This document shows positions 49,940-61,806 of a DNA stretch of 64,000 nucleotides, in pieces (within the stretch, counting starts at the first letter, position 1; every line of letters begins with the position of its first letter). A program made the position numbers and the translations under genes. Origin of the DNA: Nematostella vectensis (Eukaryota > Cnidaria > Anthozoa > Actiniaria > Edwardsiidae); NCBI RefSeq assembly GCF_932526225.1, contig NC_064039.1, positions 6,647,001 to 6,711,000 of the forward strand, in the 5' to 3' direction. A model generated the notes under the pieces. The model had not been told where the DNA came from, made no database searches, and was given only the letters and a program-made list of their open reading frames with translations.

Positions 49940-49992
49940 AAGATGGCGATATCGGCTTTTTCGGTGGATTTTCCGCCTGTCTCCATGGTAAC
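49940..49992. promoter_or_regulatory. YY1-like site plus RFX X-box
   Basis: AAGATGGCG at 49940-49948 fits the YY1 core promoter motif. GTCTCCATGGTAAC at 49979-49992 fits the X-box pattern GTNNCC-AT-GGNAAC bound by RFX factors. The ATG in the YY1 motif opens a 15-codon frame reaching a possible donor (ATG|GTAACT at 49988). Which gene it serves is unknown. Confidence 0.5.
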
Positions 49993-50365
49993 TGCCTGAA
50001 GCAGGTGCAAGGAAAGAGTCAAGTGAAAAAACCTTGGGAATTGCGTACTCTCACATGGTCTCTAGTGTGAACGAATGTGTTTATCGCCACATTTAAGTGG
50101 AAAATAAAGCAGACAAATAAGTGAATTAAAGAATAGCTGCATTTAAGTAATCCAGTTCCTCGTGTTGTTGGTGTAAGTCTCGAAAGTCGATTACCATTAT
50201 ATCCTCGGGTCAGTGAGTGATTGATTGGTTCGTGCGTAGTTTTTATGTAACCCCATCACATCTTCTCAACATGAAGATATTAAATAGGTTTATTATTTCT
50301 CCTTGATAGGCATTTTGCCTCGTTCACGCTGAGTTTCTTTGAGTGAAATTTGGTTTATTCGCTCG

Positions 50366-50434
50366 AGACCCCGGCTGACCGCAAGCCGTGGTGATATGTG
50401 GACCATCACGATAGGGAAAGCATCGTGGGGGTCT
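50366..50434 (+). ncRNA. Cloverleaf-capable sequence, not a recognised tRNA
   Basis: AGACCCC (50366-50372) can pair with GGGGTCT (50428-50434). Inside are GGCT/AGCC with a 7-nt loop, GTGGTG/CATCAC (one G-T pair) and GAT/ATC. The overall size of 69 nt is tRNA-like, but the canonical B box GGTTCRANNCC and a proper A box are missing. It may be chance. Confidence 0.25.
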
Positions 50435-51287
50435 TATCCGCATCAGCCAGGGCTTATTCCCTGACTCGACTCATAGATAATATTACCATAATCGGATGTT
50501 ACAGATTAAGCATATTGCAATTTCTCAAACTATGACCTTTCCTTGAATTTTCTTCGTACATTGCGAGTTTTCGTCAATCGTTTTTGACACCTTATTAAAG
50601 GCTCAGCTCTAAAAGAGGCAGCATGCGTGTAGCATTTTAATACACCATAATTACCACACAAATCCCCAATTCGAACTCTTGTAGGCTATTATTTTCTGTG
50701 GTATATTTGAAAACAGTATGTATTATGAATAAGAAAAATAGTCATAAATTCGGAAAGTGTTGTACTTGTCATTTGTCGTTCGATATCTCTAATCTAAAGC
50801 TAAAATATTATAAATCTAAACTATCATATTCTAATGACAATAATTCAAACAGTCGAGAAAATAATCGATAGAATAAATTCTCTGTTTACAATTCTGCTGT
50901 CACGAAAATTTATGATGTCTCAAGCGCGTGAGTGAATAACTTTTAATTCTACTTCGAATTGTACTGTCAAAGCTCGGCCAATAAGAAGAGAGCCGCTTCG
51001 GACCCCATGCCAAGCAAAAAGCGCTTGCCATACGGAAGGCAATGACTGGAGGCGGTACGTAGCCATTAAGTGGCTATTATTTAAGATAAGTTCCCTCTAT
51101 CTCTGCAGGGGTCTTTCAGTAAATTGATCTCGCTCTTTCGCATCGCCTTTTCCCATCTATCCTAATGTGCTATCGACTCTACACCATTGCTCTGTCAAGC
51201 TGGGAAAATTGACGCAAAGAGGGTTGTTTTTGCCGCACAAGACATGACTTGACGATTGGATACTGGCAAGCTAAGGAGACGTGATGT

Positions 51288-51294
51288 TATAAAA
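51288..51294 (+). promoter_or_regulatory. TATA box of a possible gene
   Basis: TATAAAA, with a possible ATG exon 155 bp downstream and a CCAAT motif near 50978. Confidence 0.35.
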
Positions 51295-51448
51295 GAAGTT
51301 AGAATCTTTTTCTCTTCCGCGCGAAGCATGTGTGACTTGAGTTATCTAGTGGAAAACAATCCGGTCTACCTTGGAGACTAAAGACACTCTGAAGGAACAA
51401 GGCACTGTAGTTTCTTTAACTATTCCCCGAGTAACTCGGACAAATAAA

Positions 51449-51480
51449 ATGACTTTCATCTCTCCAAAGCAAGAAGAACG
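51449..51480 (+). CDS. Possible first coding exon of an unidentified gene
   Basis: ATG at 51449 opens MTFISPKQEE and ends at the consensus donor CG|GTGAGTGCG at 51481. The frame is open upstream to 51350, next to an AG, so this could instead be a 131-nt internal exon. No downstream partner exon was identified. Confidence 0.3.
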
Positions 51481-52164
51481 GTGAGTGCGTTTTTGCAATC
51501 ATTTTGTTTTTATTTTTACTTTGGATTTAAAAGAACCCTTATCGTTAATTCATGCATTTTGAGTGGCATTAGTTGGCACGGTGCTTTAGGCTTTTCGAAG
51601 TTTAATACAAGCACTAGATCCAACTAAAACTCGTTTTCCCTTTTTTCTTAGAAATCATAATACTGTTTTCCTTGTTATCTGACTTGTGTTGTGATGTTGC
51701 GTGATCTTTGTCACGTAACGTACTTCTCTAGCGGATGTTTTTTCTTTGATCGTTTACACTCGGTTCCAGGCCCAAAAGTTCGCTTAATAGAGGTTACTTC
51801 TCACAAGAAAAGTAATGAAACTGAAAATATCATGAAATTGTTATAGCCACAGATGAATGTCTAGATTACTTACATTTTTATATGTGGCTAAGCAAAAAAT
51901 CGTCTCAAAGTAAATCATTTGCCTCTGTCACCTACCCCACATGTTACCATTTTGTAACAAGCAGACATGCTTGTTACCATGCCCTGAGTCGCGTAGTTTT
52001 GGTACGGCCCTAAAATTCTTTCTTTCTGTTGTTGTTGGACCCTACTTCCTTGTTGCTATTGTTTGTTTTTTATTTTGAATATTATAATGCCGTTTTAAAT
52101 GAGTCAAAGTGATTTAGTTTTATACAACGACGCTTGTAAATCGCGTGCTGATTGATCAAGGGTC

Positions 52165-52346
52165 CATGTGTCCAACAAAAACTTCGCGATACATTGTACA
52201 TAGACAGTTTTCGACCGTGTAACATATCGCGCAACACAACTTTCCGCAACTTTCCGAATATCTGGAAAGTTATTCCATGTAACATTTGTTTGGCAACATG
52301 TCAGAATGGATACGATACAAAGTATCGCGAAAAGTTTTTTGGCATG
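52165..52346. mobile_element. ~180-bp inverted-repeat element
   Basis: The left arm CATGTGTCCAACAAAAACTT followed by CGCGATACATTGTA mirrors the right arm, which read backwards is CATGCCAAAAAACTTTTCGC then GATACTTTGTA. Inner GTAACAT and ACTTTCC/GGAAAGT segments are also inverted. MITE-like; superfamily not assigned. Confidence 0.5.
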
Positions 52347-52450
52347 TTATTCCGTGTAACACTACCTTTAGAGGACAAACGCACGTTTGGCGCACGCTTG
52401 GCGTGCGTTTACGGTAGTAAGAAAATATTTTAATTGATGTATAAAACAAA

Positions 52451-52592
52451 TCTCATTTTTGCGTGCGTCTGTCCTCTAATAGCTGCTTAGAAGACGTCAC
52501 AGGGTGTCATGAGCAAGAGTACTTTTTTGTTCTTGACACGCTGTGACTTCATCTGAGCATCTATTAGAGGACAGACGCACGCAAAAATGAGA
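52451..52592. mobile_element. 142-bp foldback element
   Basis: The arms pair perfectly over the outer 32 bp (TCTCATTTTTGCGTGCGTCT then GTCCTCTAATAG) and about 80 percent inward to a centre at 52521. A related TTAGAGGACAAACGCACG end occurs at 52370-52387, suggesting a nested or broken second copy. Confidence 0.8.
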
Positions 52593-52616
52593 TTAATTTG
52601 TTAAGACTTTAATTAT

Positions 52617-53975
52617 AACGTGTGTCGTTCTAGCTTTGGGAGTCGTGTTGTTCGGTTCTAGTGCACCTCGTGTCATGTCCAGGTTAAGTACGTCACGTGT
52701 CGTATTGTCCAGGTTAAGTACGTCACGTATCGTATTGTCCAGGTTAAGTACGTCACGTGTCGTATTGTCCAGGTCTAGTGCGTCACGTGTCGTATTGTCC
52801 GGGTCTAATGCGTCACGTGTCGTATAGTCCGGGTTTACTGCGTGAAGTGTCGTGTTGTCCGGGTCTAGTCCATCACGTATCGTGTTGTCCGGGTCTAGTG
52901 TGTCACGTGTCGTATTGTCCGCGTTTACTGCGTGAAGTGCCGTGTTGTCCGGGTCTAGTCCATCACGTGTCATATTGTCCAGTTCTAGTGTGTCAAGTGT
53001 CGTGTTGTCCGGGTCTAGTGCGTCAAGTGTCGTATTGTCCCGGTCTAGTGCGTCAATTGTCGTATTGTCCGGTTCTACTGCGTGAAGTGTCGTGTTGTCC
53101 GGGTCTTGAGTCCGTCACGTGTCGTATTGTCCGGTTCTACTGCGTCAAGTGTCGTATTGTCCGGGTCTAGTGCGTCAAGTGTCGTATTGTCCGGGTCTAG
53201 TGCGTCAATTGTCGTATTGTCCGGTTCTACTGCGTCAAGTGTCGTGTTGTCCGGGTCTTGAGTCCGTCACGTGTCGTATTGTCCGGTTCTACTGCGTCAA
53301 GTGTCGTATTGTCCGGGTCTAGTGCGTCAAGTGTCGTATTGTCCGGGTCTAGTGCGTCAATTGTCGTATTGTCCGGTTCTACTGCGTCAAGTGTCGTGTT
53401 GTCCGGGTCTTGAGTCCGTCACGTGTCGTATTGTCCGGTTCTACTGCGTCAAGTGTCGTATTGTCCGGGTCCAGTGCGTCAAGTGTCGTATTGTCCGGGT
53501 CTAGTGCGTCAATTGTCGTATTGTCCGGTTCTACTGCGTCAAGTGTCGTGTTGTCCGGGTCTTGAGTCCGTCACATGTCGTATTGTCCGGTTCTACTGCG
53601 TCAAGTGTCGTATTGTCCGGGTCTAATGCGTCACGTGTCGTATTATCCGGGTCTACATCGTCACGTGTCGTATTGTCCGGGTCTACTGCGTCACATGTCG
53701 TGTTGTCCGGTTCTACTGCGTCACATGTCGTATTGTCCGGTTCTACTGCGTCAAGTGTCGTATTGTCCGGGTCTACTGCGTCACGTGTCGTATTGTCCGG
53801 GTCTACTGCGTCACGTGTCGTATTGTCCGGGTCTACATCGTCACGTGTCGTATTGTCCGGGTCTACTGCGTCACATGTCGTGTTGTCCGGGTCTAGTCCA
53901 TCACGTATCGTGTTGTCCGGGTCTACTGCGTCACATGTCGTGTTGTCCAGGTCTACTGCGTCACGTATTATGGCA
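52617..53975. repeat. 30-bp minisatellite with 152-bp higher-order repeat
   Basis: About 45 copies of a unit such as GTCACGTGTCGTATTGTCCG plus GGTCTAGTGC. From about 53,110 to 53,580 the array repeats with a 152-bp period (five units plus 2 bp marked by TTGAGTCC). Both strands stay open in several frames because the unit lacks stops; these are not genes. Confidence 0.95.
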
Positions 53976-56900
53976 GGTAAATGCGCGCGGTTGCTACACG
54001 TTTTACGAGTAAAGACACGGTCTTATGGCACGGTACACGCGCACGGTTGCTATGCGTTTTACGAGTAAGGACACGTATAAGAAGAACACCGCATTAAACT
54101 AGTAAGTTTTGACGGGAAATGGGTATGGGAGCAGTAAATTCTTGGTGATGATATCATTACTTATCATTAATAATTATTACTTTTTTGGCTAATGGTTATT
54201 TCGATATGGGCGGCTTTGGTACTGTGTAGGCATTGAACGCTAAGCCTTTCGTCCCATATTGCTGAGATGCCATCGATCAATCTATGACACTTATTTACAT
54301 AACCGACTTGTTGATGACTGATTTGATTGTTTAGCTCAATCTATCAATGTAACCGCGCTTTTGGCGTCGGTCGCTTGAAGAAGAATGTGCTTGTAGTCTA
54401 CGGATACAGCGGGTAGAATCGATATACGCTCTCGAAAAAGTTGTTGCACGCCTCTTATTGAGCTGAGCAGGTCAATGTATCCATAACCCTAACTCTACTA
54501 ACCCTTAGGATATACTAAATCGGGGGCTACTTGGAATACTGTCCGTATGCATTACTATATGACTTCTGAAACGAACGACGTCAGAATGCTAAGGAGAAAT
54601 CGTGACTTTTTCAATACCCCTACCCTACCCCTGTGAGTTTATTACTACCTTCAGACCCACCTTTCAGCACGCATTTGATGAGCTATTCGATAGCCCGTAT
54701 AGTCTGCTAATCGAAAAGGTCAATTTACCCGAACACTCGATATCGCACGAGTAGTTACATTGATTCGGAGATATAACAACACAATGTCAGAGTTGTGAAC
54801 ATCACTATCTCTACGAGGTATTGTGAGCTGGCTTATCGATATCGTTTACGAGCTGATACCCAGGAGCATGGGCCGTTGAATGGCTGTCTCTGCTGGATTC
54901 TTCAGAATGCGAGCTAATGGTTTAACGTTTACAAAGTAATGCAGCAATTGTGGGTTTTCTGTCAGAGCTACTTTGCATTGTTTGCTCAACTAATGGAAGA
55001 ATGAATGCCAAGTAGCTGGGAATTCGCAGCGAGGGACTATTAATACTGCGGAATCGCGACTCGGGTTTCGTTGCGTTGTTCTACCGTCCCAGTAAGAGCT
55101 TTCTCAGAGGAAGCGCATTCAAGGGATCACACAACAGGTAAACCAATATGCCTAATTCTAACCCTTCCTCTGACTATCGGCAGATTTAGCCGCGTATAGA
55201 TGCTACCAAAGTGTAATTAGCTGAAATCCGTGCTCTTTGTTATAACGGAGTAGTTCCTAGAACATATGCCTTTGTCCAATAATCAACATACCGAATGTTT
55301 CTGCCATAAAAAGAACCTCTCGCAAATTGCATTTTGATTCACAAAGCAGACGCTGGTTTTATCGTGATGAGCAAAGTGTAAACCGATGTTTGATAAAAGG
55401 AACCAGACCGCAGTAGTCTTATGTGTTATTCTACCTCACATAGAGTCTATCGCATGCCTGGACCTTTCAGTTGTAACGATTGTTGAGCTAAGAGGCAGGG
55501 GTTGTTAGAAAAAGGTCGTATAACCTTTCCCGTCATTGTGGCTACCGCACGTTCATTTGCGCACGCTTTAGCCGATCTTTTTTCTGCTAAGCTTGTATGT
55601 AACTTTACCGAAAACATAGTTTTACTATCAAGGCCTGATTATATTTCATAAATAGCATCCTTTCCCATTTTGCAATGAGTTTTTTCCTTCCTTTTTTTCT
55701 AAAATTCAAGGCACTACTAATCTTATTACTAAAATTACGCTATTCTTTTTCATCGTGTAATTCCTTTATTTCAAATCCTACATTTATTAAGCCGTTGGAA
55801 CAAAGTAAAAATAGAAGCTTACTGCGTGCTTTTCTAGGTGTTTACTGGTCACAGTAGCCTGTGTTACAATAAAGAGTTGGTATTTTGATAACAAAATGTG
55901 CGTGGTATAAGTAGTGGGCATGCGCAGAATCACACTTTTTCCAAGTGCGGTGGTCCGCCATCCAGTACGTGTCACTCCTCACTCGAGAACAAACACTCCC
56001 AAAGCTTACTCCTCCTAAACGACTGACAAAGACCAAGCCCATTGCGCTACCCGACGGCAGCTTGACTGTCCTCTTCCCTCGCTCGGTTTGCCCTCCAAAA
56101 ACGGATTCAATTAATGACAAAGTTTAACTGCAATTCAAAAAGGTAAAATCACGTCTTGAATTCTATCGAAAGACTCATTACTACGTACGAATCTTCCATT
56201 TTGTTTCGAAATAGGATAGGAGTAGAGCGGCTTTGTGCCTTGCTATTATTTTCCAATCAACAAATTCTTTAGGGACTGAGTGATGCTTGAAGTAGGTTAG
56301 GGAAGTTTCTAGGAGGTCGGTCGCTTAGACCGGGGGGCTTTTTGTCAGTGTTGGCAGCTTTGCATCGGTTCACCTATCGCTCACATCCGTGCCCCAGACG
56401 CGATGAAAGCATTTTCAGAACTTGTCCCTATTAGTTTACAGTGTGAACTAAGGGGTTCACGGCCCTTTGTTGAAATACCACACGAAGAAACGGAAGAAAT
56501 TTGAATCCGAGGCAATTTCAGGGTCACGAGAAGCCGTTGTTTAGTTTCGCGCGTATTAAACAGTTTTTACTTTATGTCCATTTTTAAGAAATGAAATATT
56601 CATTATGTTTTCTTCCCCCTATTGTAAAAACACCCTTTCATGTAATGATGTTTGTATCAAATTACGCCCTCCTTGTTCAAAAATTCTACAAGCTGGCACT
56701 AGCGATGTTGTTTGACCATGGGTGGCCTTTTTTGAAGAGAAGCAAACCAAACACTTGGAACCAGAGGTTCCCTCTCCTTGATAAAAAAAAAGGTTTTTAA
56801 CGTTTCATTCGTGTTATCTCTCAAATTTTGTTGTTTATTTTTTCCTAAGTATAACCTCTTTTACCTCCCAAGAGAAAGCACCAATATTTTGACCTGTTCT

Positions 56901-57062
56901 GGTATTTATTTTAGTACAAAGACCTCTGTTGGTTTTAGTCAACAACATTAGACAACCCAAACAGAGGGGCTTGTCCTGTTATTTACCCTAGCCACTTAGA
57001 TGTGTCGGAAACAGGAGAGAAACTAATTTTCTCCCCCGGAATAATCGCGGTATGTTCACCAG
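53976..57062. other. Gene-free interval
   Basis: No supported gene. GGGCATGCGCAG at about 55918 resembles an NRF1 site. Frames on both strands at 55842-56127 look moderately protein-like but have no recognisable family. Confidence 0.4.
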
Positions 57063-57641
57063 TCAACGACTTCCAGCCCATTGAACTACATTTTCCAGTG
57101 TTACCGTGAAACCCCCAGCTTCGACGACATTGAACTTCCTCGTTTTAGATAATGGAATCATGAATATCAGAGAAGTGGGATCGGAATTGGCGATAGTATA
57201 ACAGTGGTATACATTATGTGATGCCACCATGTCGAGACTTGAAGACTTTCTACTGTTTAAATTATGAAAACACATTAACTCAGTAGACGCAATCAAAGGG
57301 ATCGCACCTAAAAGCCTTAGAGTTTTGCCCCTATACTGGTTCTTTATCGGTAATTATATATCGCTTTCAGGGAAATCAGTGCACTTCCAGCCAGAAAGGA
57401 GCCTTCTCCATTTGAGCGAACCTAAATACAAGCTTATTGAAATACGGGGGAAGGTTTTAGTTAATGATCTTAGATCTGTGAGTGCGGGGCTGTTTGTAAA
57501 ACCGATAGCCACTCCCATATTCTTTCCGGCTTCTGTCCACAACCCTTGAAAAAACACGACTTGCAGACCATCTCTGTGTAGAATCGCAGACTTTATGGTG
57601 TCATCCAGAATTCCCTTTTTACGGAAACAATAACTATACAA
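57063..57641 (-). pseudogene. Decayed or split coding frame, unknown family
   Basis: On the - strand one frame is open from 57641 to 57063 (193 codons) apart from a single TAA at 57354-57356. The parts read like ordinary protein (GLWTEAGKNMGVAIGFTNSP; SDPTSLIFMIPLSKTRKFNV). No ATG start with context and no clear splice sites were found. It may be a pseudogene, or exons with the stop in a short intron. The + strand is also open over 57325-57549, which lowers confidence. Confidence 0.35.
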
Positions 57642-57699
57642 GCCTTATATAGCTTGATAGCTTTTCACTGACTTAAAACTTCTGGAAAGAGGGCTCTTG

Positions 57700-60600
57700 T
57701 TTATAGTTCAGTTGGTTTTCTGGCTGTTCTACGAGATTATCGTGGACTTTTGGCTAACGCGATGTCGCGGGGACAAAAGGCGGGAACTGGGCCGAGCCCG
57801 CAGAACTGTTATTGTATGGTATTTTCTTTAGTTTTTCGAATAGCTTCTAAGTCATTAGCTCAGTGTGGGTGGTAAAATAAGCTTGGCTATCCTCTCGGTG
57901 ACTTGCTACTTAAAACTAGCTGGTCACGAAAAAAGTGTCTCTCCTCTAAACCAAAAACTTCTGCTACGCGCGCAACAGTTACAAGCATAGAATACAATCA
58001 GACCACAAAAGATGTTCAGAACTTCCATAAAGATGTGAATGCCATGCATAATTATTGAACAATGCCGATAACCCATAATCGCTAAATAAAACACCACCTA
58101 ATCCCCCTCTACAGTCGATGGCTGCAGCAGAAAGAAGACAATTGATTTAAGTGTGTGGAGAGAGATTAGAAATGAACAGTGCGACAGAACGGAGATTGAA
58201 ATAAATTCGACAGCCGGATGGAGAGAGATCGGTCCTATTAGACAGGTACTTTTATTTTTATTCCAATCTCACACACACGCAAAAACAAAAGCATGCACAA
58301 AGACAGATTCATTGCAAATTATTTATAGGGCTAATATTGAAAAGTAAGTATAGAGTAAAGTGACTCGATTTATCTAAGAGTTGAATGCCTTAGGGTTGTA
58401 AATTACGATTTTTTTAAGTAAGCGAAAAACGCGATTACGGATCTAAGAACCGTAAGCAACATGACGACAAAGTGGTAAAGCAATTTAGACAAATCATTCA
58501 TTAAAAAAAAAGAAATTAATGGAAAAGGTGGCCATTCATTGTAAGTAAGTAATAAAACTCAAAATATTGTGCAGTAAACTAAATTTAAAGTTAAATAAAG
58601 TTTTCCTGCCCCCTGTTGGGAAAACGAAAACTGGATGAAATGAAAATATTATTTATTCCAAATAAATGAACTTTTTTCGTTCAACAACGCCATCTGGTTT
58701 TACCACCCTCGAATTCTAGTTGGACTTTAACAGCTCGGCATGTTCCGCTTTCGAGTGCTATTTCAAGTATTAGTGGTTTTCAAGTCTCTTCTCTGTGGTT
58801 AATATACAACAAGGTGGTTGATTCGAGTTAAATTTAATTACTGTCTAAGGAAAATGTTTTGGAGTCTAAGCGAATAATATGGTTGGCTACATGCGTTCGA
58901 ATTGTTCCGTGATAATGTTCTACTTCACCTGCAGCCTTCACACGTGCGAGAATAACATTTAAGACTGCTTTGTTGAATCTTACACAAGCCCTCTCAGTTT
59001 AAAAGGTATGCTTAATCTATTTTTCATTATCTATTATCTTTTACAACCACTGTATTTTGCTGTATACTTTTCTGTCAAGTAATAAAAAGTTAAATTCGAC
59101 CAGATAGCTTTCTTAGGTTGTTTTTTTTTTTACCTTTAAACATACCAAGTTGACATGAGGTAACATTTTACAAGCAAATTAAAACTTTCGACCATTTAAA
59201 TGTCCTTCTTTTAACCAAAAATTACGCCTCCCATTTATACGGATAAAAAAATATTTTTGAAAATCGTTTGAAAAAGCGTCAAAATCAATTCGTCAATGTA
59301 AATGTTACTTTTACATTTTTGTAACAAGTTTTTAGAGTTTATTAAAAGAATAATCCATAATGTTTTTCGAAAAAGTTTTTTCCTTTAAATTTCTTTTACA
59401 ATTCTTAAATATGTCCTTATTTTTAAAAGAAATATATCTAATTACGCTTTGCTGTACGTCCCAATTTGTCTATTAAAATCAAACACCACAAATAGATAAA
59501 GACAATCTCCAACACTGTTTTTCAAACACATTTATGTTGATGTTACGAAGAATAATAATCTCAAGAATGTAAAAAAGAATTTATGCATTTATGTAGTGAA
59601 AACATTTCATAATAAAGCCCTACAAAAGTGTTTGCCTAGAAGATTGTAGTTTATTTGCTAGTTTGTTTACAAATGGTCTGAAAACTTTGCGGATAGGACG
59701 GTTTAGAAGAGCTGTGTCACTCTCCCTATAGACATTCTCAATTTACCCCGATAAGAATAGTCAAGGGGCCGTTCTCCTATTGGCTCTCCGCCGCAAATGT
59801 TGCCCATTCAAACAGTCGGATGAATAGAGCGAAACGTTTGCTGACACAAGATTGGATTACGATAATGCGTTTGCGATGACAGTAGTACAGGAGTTAATTC
59901 TCGATAGTCCTGTGAAACATATGGCTAAAAGGCCTTCAAGGTCCCTTTGTTGTAAATCAAATGTCGCGTATCGCGTACTGTAGATCTTATTGTAGCGCAA
60001 GAGATCTCCTGTTAGGCTCATTCGAGTCGAGAGGTTCTCATTCGAGTGTGTCGGCACGGGCTTTGTTCTTCAGTGCATTCTCGCACTGCGGGGTAGCAGA
60101 ACCTCAAGCAATCACTAATTCACATCTCAAATAATGCTTTTATTGAAAAGTCAGATACCATCGTGTGTTATTTCTGTAAATCTCTTGGGTATTCTGACTT
60201 GGCTGGCGGGTATTTGATTGCTGCGACGGCTTTCGAGAGCAAACATGGTACAATTTGCTGTCATAAGCAGGCGGTTGACATGTAGGGATCTATCGTGATT
60301 GACGTTTGCACTGCGGGACTTTGCAATTGTATTCTGAGCTCAACTAAACCATACACGATGACCATATCCTCCGCGTTTGCCTCTTAGAGACATTGCTCAA
60401 GCGCTTGGTAAGTCTAAAGGTGTTCCTGATGCTTAAAAGCCCTTAATTTAGCTACTTTGGGGTGCGTTAGTGGTTTGTTGATGGTACTAGGCCTCTATTC
60501 TGCGTAGGTGCCTTTCTGTGCTTGGTGCAAGATGTTTGGCCGCTAGTAGTTCATAATCCCATCGCGCCGGAGACGATTTCATCCCCCCAAATCGCGTACG

Positions 60601-61727
60601 AACGAATAGCGTGAAAATCCCGACACTCCAGTAATATCTCCCATCATCAAGGACATTTTTCATACAGTTGAAGGCTGTGCCAGTTAGAGTTCACGAGGTG
60701 ATTGATATGGTTTGATTAACGACCGCTCTAATCTGGAGAATGTGTGGTGCGAACTTATACTCTTTGGCTTATCCTTTGGCACAGGGCTGTCCAAATACTC
60801 GAATAACCATCGGACAATGGTCTAATGCCCGTGCTTATATATCAAGCCTTCTCTCTCATTTGATAAGCCCCCTTAGAACAAGAGAATGATGACCCGGTTT
60901 GTCGGTACCGGTGATTTATTGCATCGCCCTTTGTCTCTGTGAATTGCTAGTTTATCGAATTAATGTCGGTGTTTCGTGCTCTTTTGGTAATTCAACTTCG
61001 TGATATTATGGCCTTTAGGCTGGAAGATATATTACGCGGAGCACGGGGAAATCGGATCCGTGTCGCGCAACTTCGACTTGTCCTTCCGCTTAGCATGTGG
61101 TGCTCCATCCGACACCATCCGAGAGCGCTGAGGAATTCTAACTCTGTAGCGAGACACATAAGAAGATTACAAGCAACTTTGTAATTTTGTTGCCAAAATA
61201 AACCGTCTTACGGTTTATCCTCGCGGGGTTTAGCAACTAAAACCCCTGGCGATTTCCTAATGTTTTGGGTCATGTTCAAGCTACATGCTCGAGTTCTTCC
61301 TATGGAGGGGTTGTTACGTCAAGGCACCCACATTGTGTTATTCCTACCCTGTGATTAGTACGCAAATGAGCCCACCAACATCACAATTTCGAGGCAAGTG
61401 AACCACCAGAAAGAACTAAACTCTACTGAGTTTATTGCCAAGAATTCGGAAAAAAACAAGTACACGATTATAGAGTTCGTGGACGTAGCTTATTAGTGGT
61501 GGTCAACGCTAAATCTTTGGCACGATCGACATTTCTAAGTAGGGCCCAGCGTGTTTCCCTGTTAGTATTCTGAGAGACTTAACGGGTATTTTGTTTTGTT
61601 TTTCTCGGCAGGCTAGTGAGGATTATATCGTCGCATGAAAAGATTTAAGACTCCGCATACAAGGAGTTTGGCGTTGACTCTAGTGTGAGCTTCTCATGCT
61701 CTGTGAATAAGGATCAAACAGCGCGCG
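57700..61727. other. Gene-free interval upstream of the 61.7-kb exon
   Basis: AT-rich DNA without supported genes. A 73-codon basic frame at 60963-61184 (+) has an ATG but no family resemblance. It is followed by the hairpin ATAAACCGT-CTT-ACGGTTTAT at 61199-61219. Confidence 0.4.
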
Positions 61728-61806
61728 ATGGAGTTCAGTGGAAGCGTGTCCTCATGTTTAACGATCATCCTGTGTTTTACGGTACTGGCGGTCTTTGATT
61801 GCGCAG
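61728..61806 (+). CDS. Signal-peptide first exon of an unidentified secreted or membrane protein
   Basis: ATG in strong Kozak context (GCGATGG) with an in-frame stop 24 bp upstream. The 26 codons form a textbook signal peptide: a short polar start, the core CLTIILCFTVLAVF, then DCA. The donor G|GTAAGG follows at 61807, leaving phase 1. The rest of the gene is not identified and probably extends past the right edge. It differs in phase from FGF exon 1, so I do not call it a second FGF. Confidence 0.55.

Noticed and set aside
50366-50434. tRNA gene
   Set aside because: The fold is tRNA-like, but A-box and B-box promoter sequences are absent, so it is kept only as a structural candidate.
52593-54068. 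Several frames on both strands across the 30-bp array
   Set aside because: Repeat translation; frames are offset by the 152-bp period and occur on both strands.
55842-56127. Frames on both strands of 60-92 codons
   Set aside because: Both strands look equally plausible, there is no splice or family evidence, and neither can be preferred.
61728-61806. First exon of a second FGF
   Set aside because: The exon ends in phase 1 whereas the FGF exon 1 here ends in phase 2, and no trefoil exon is visible downstream in the window.
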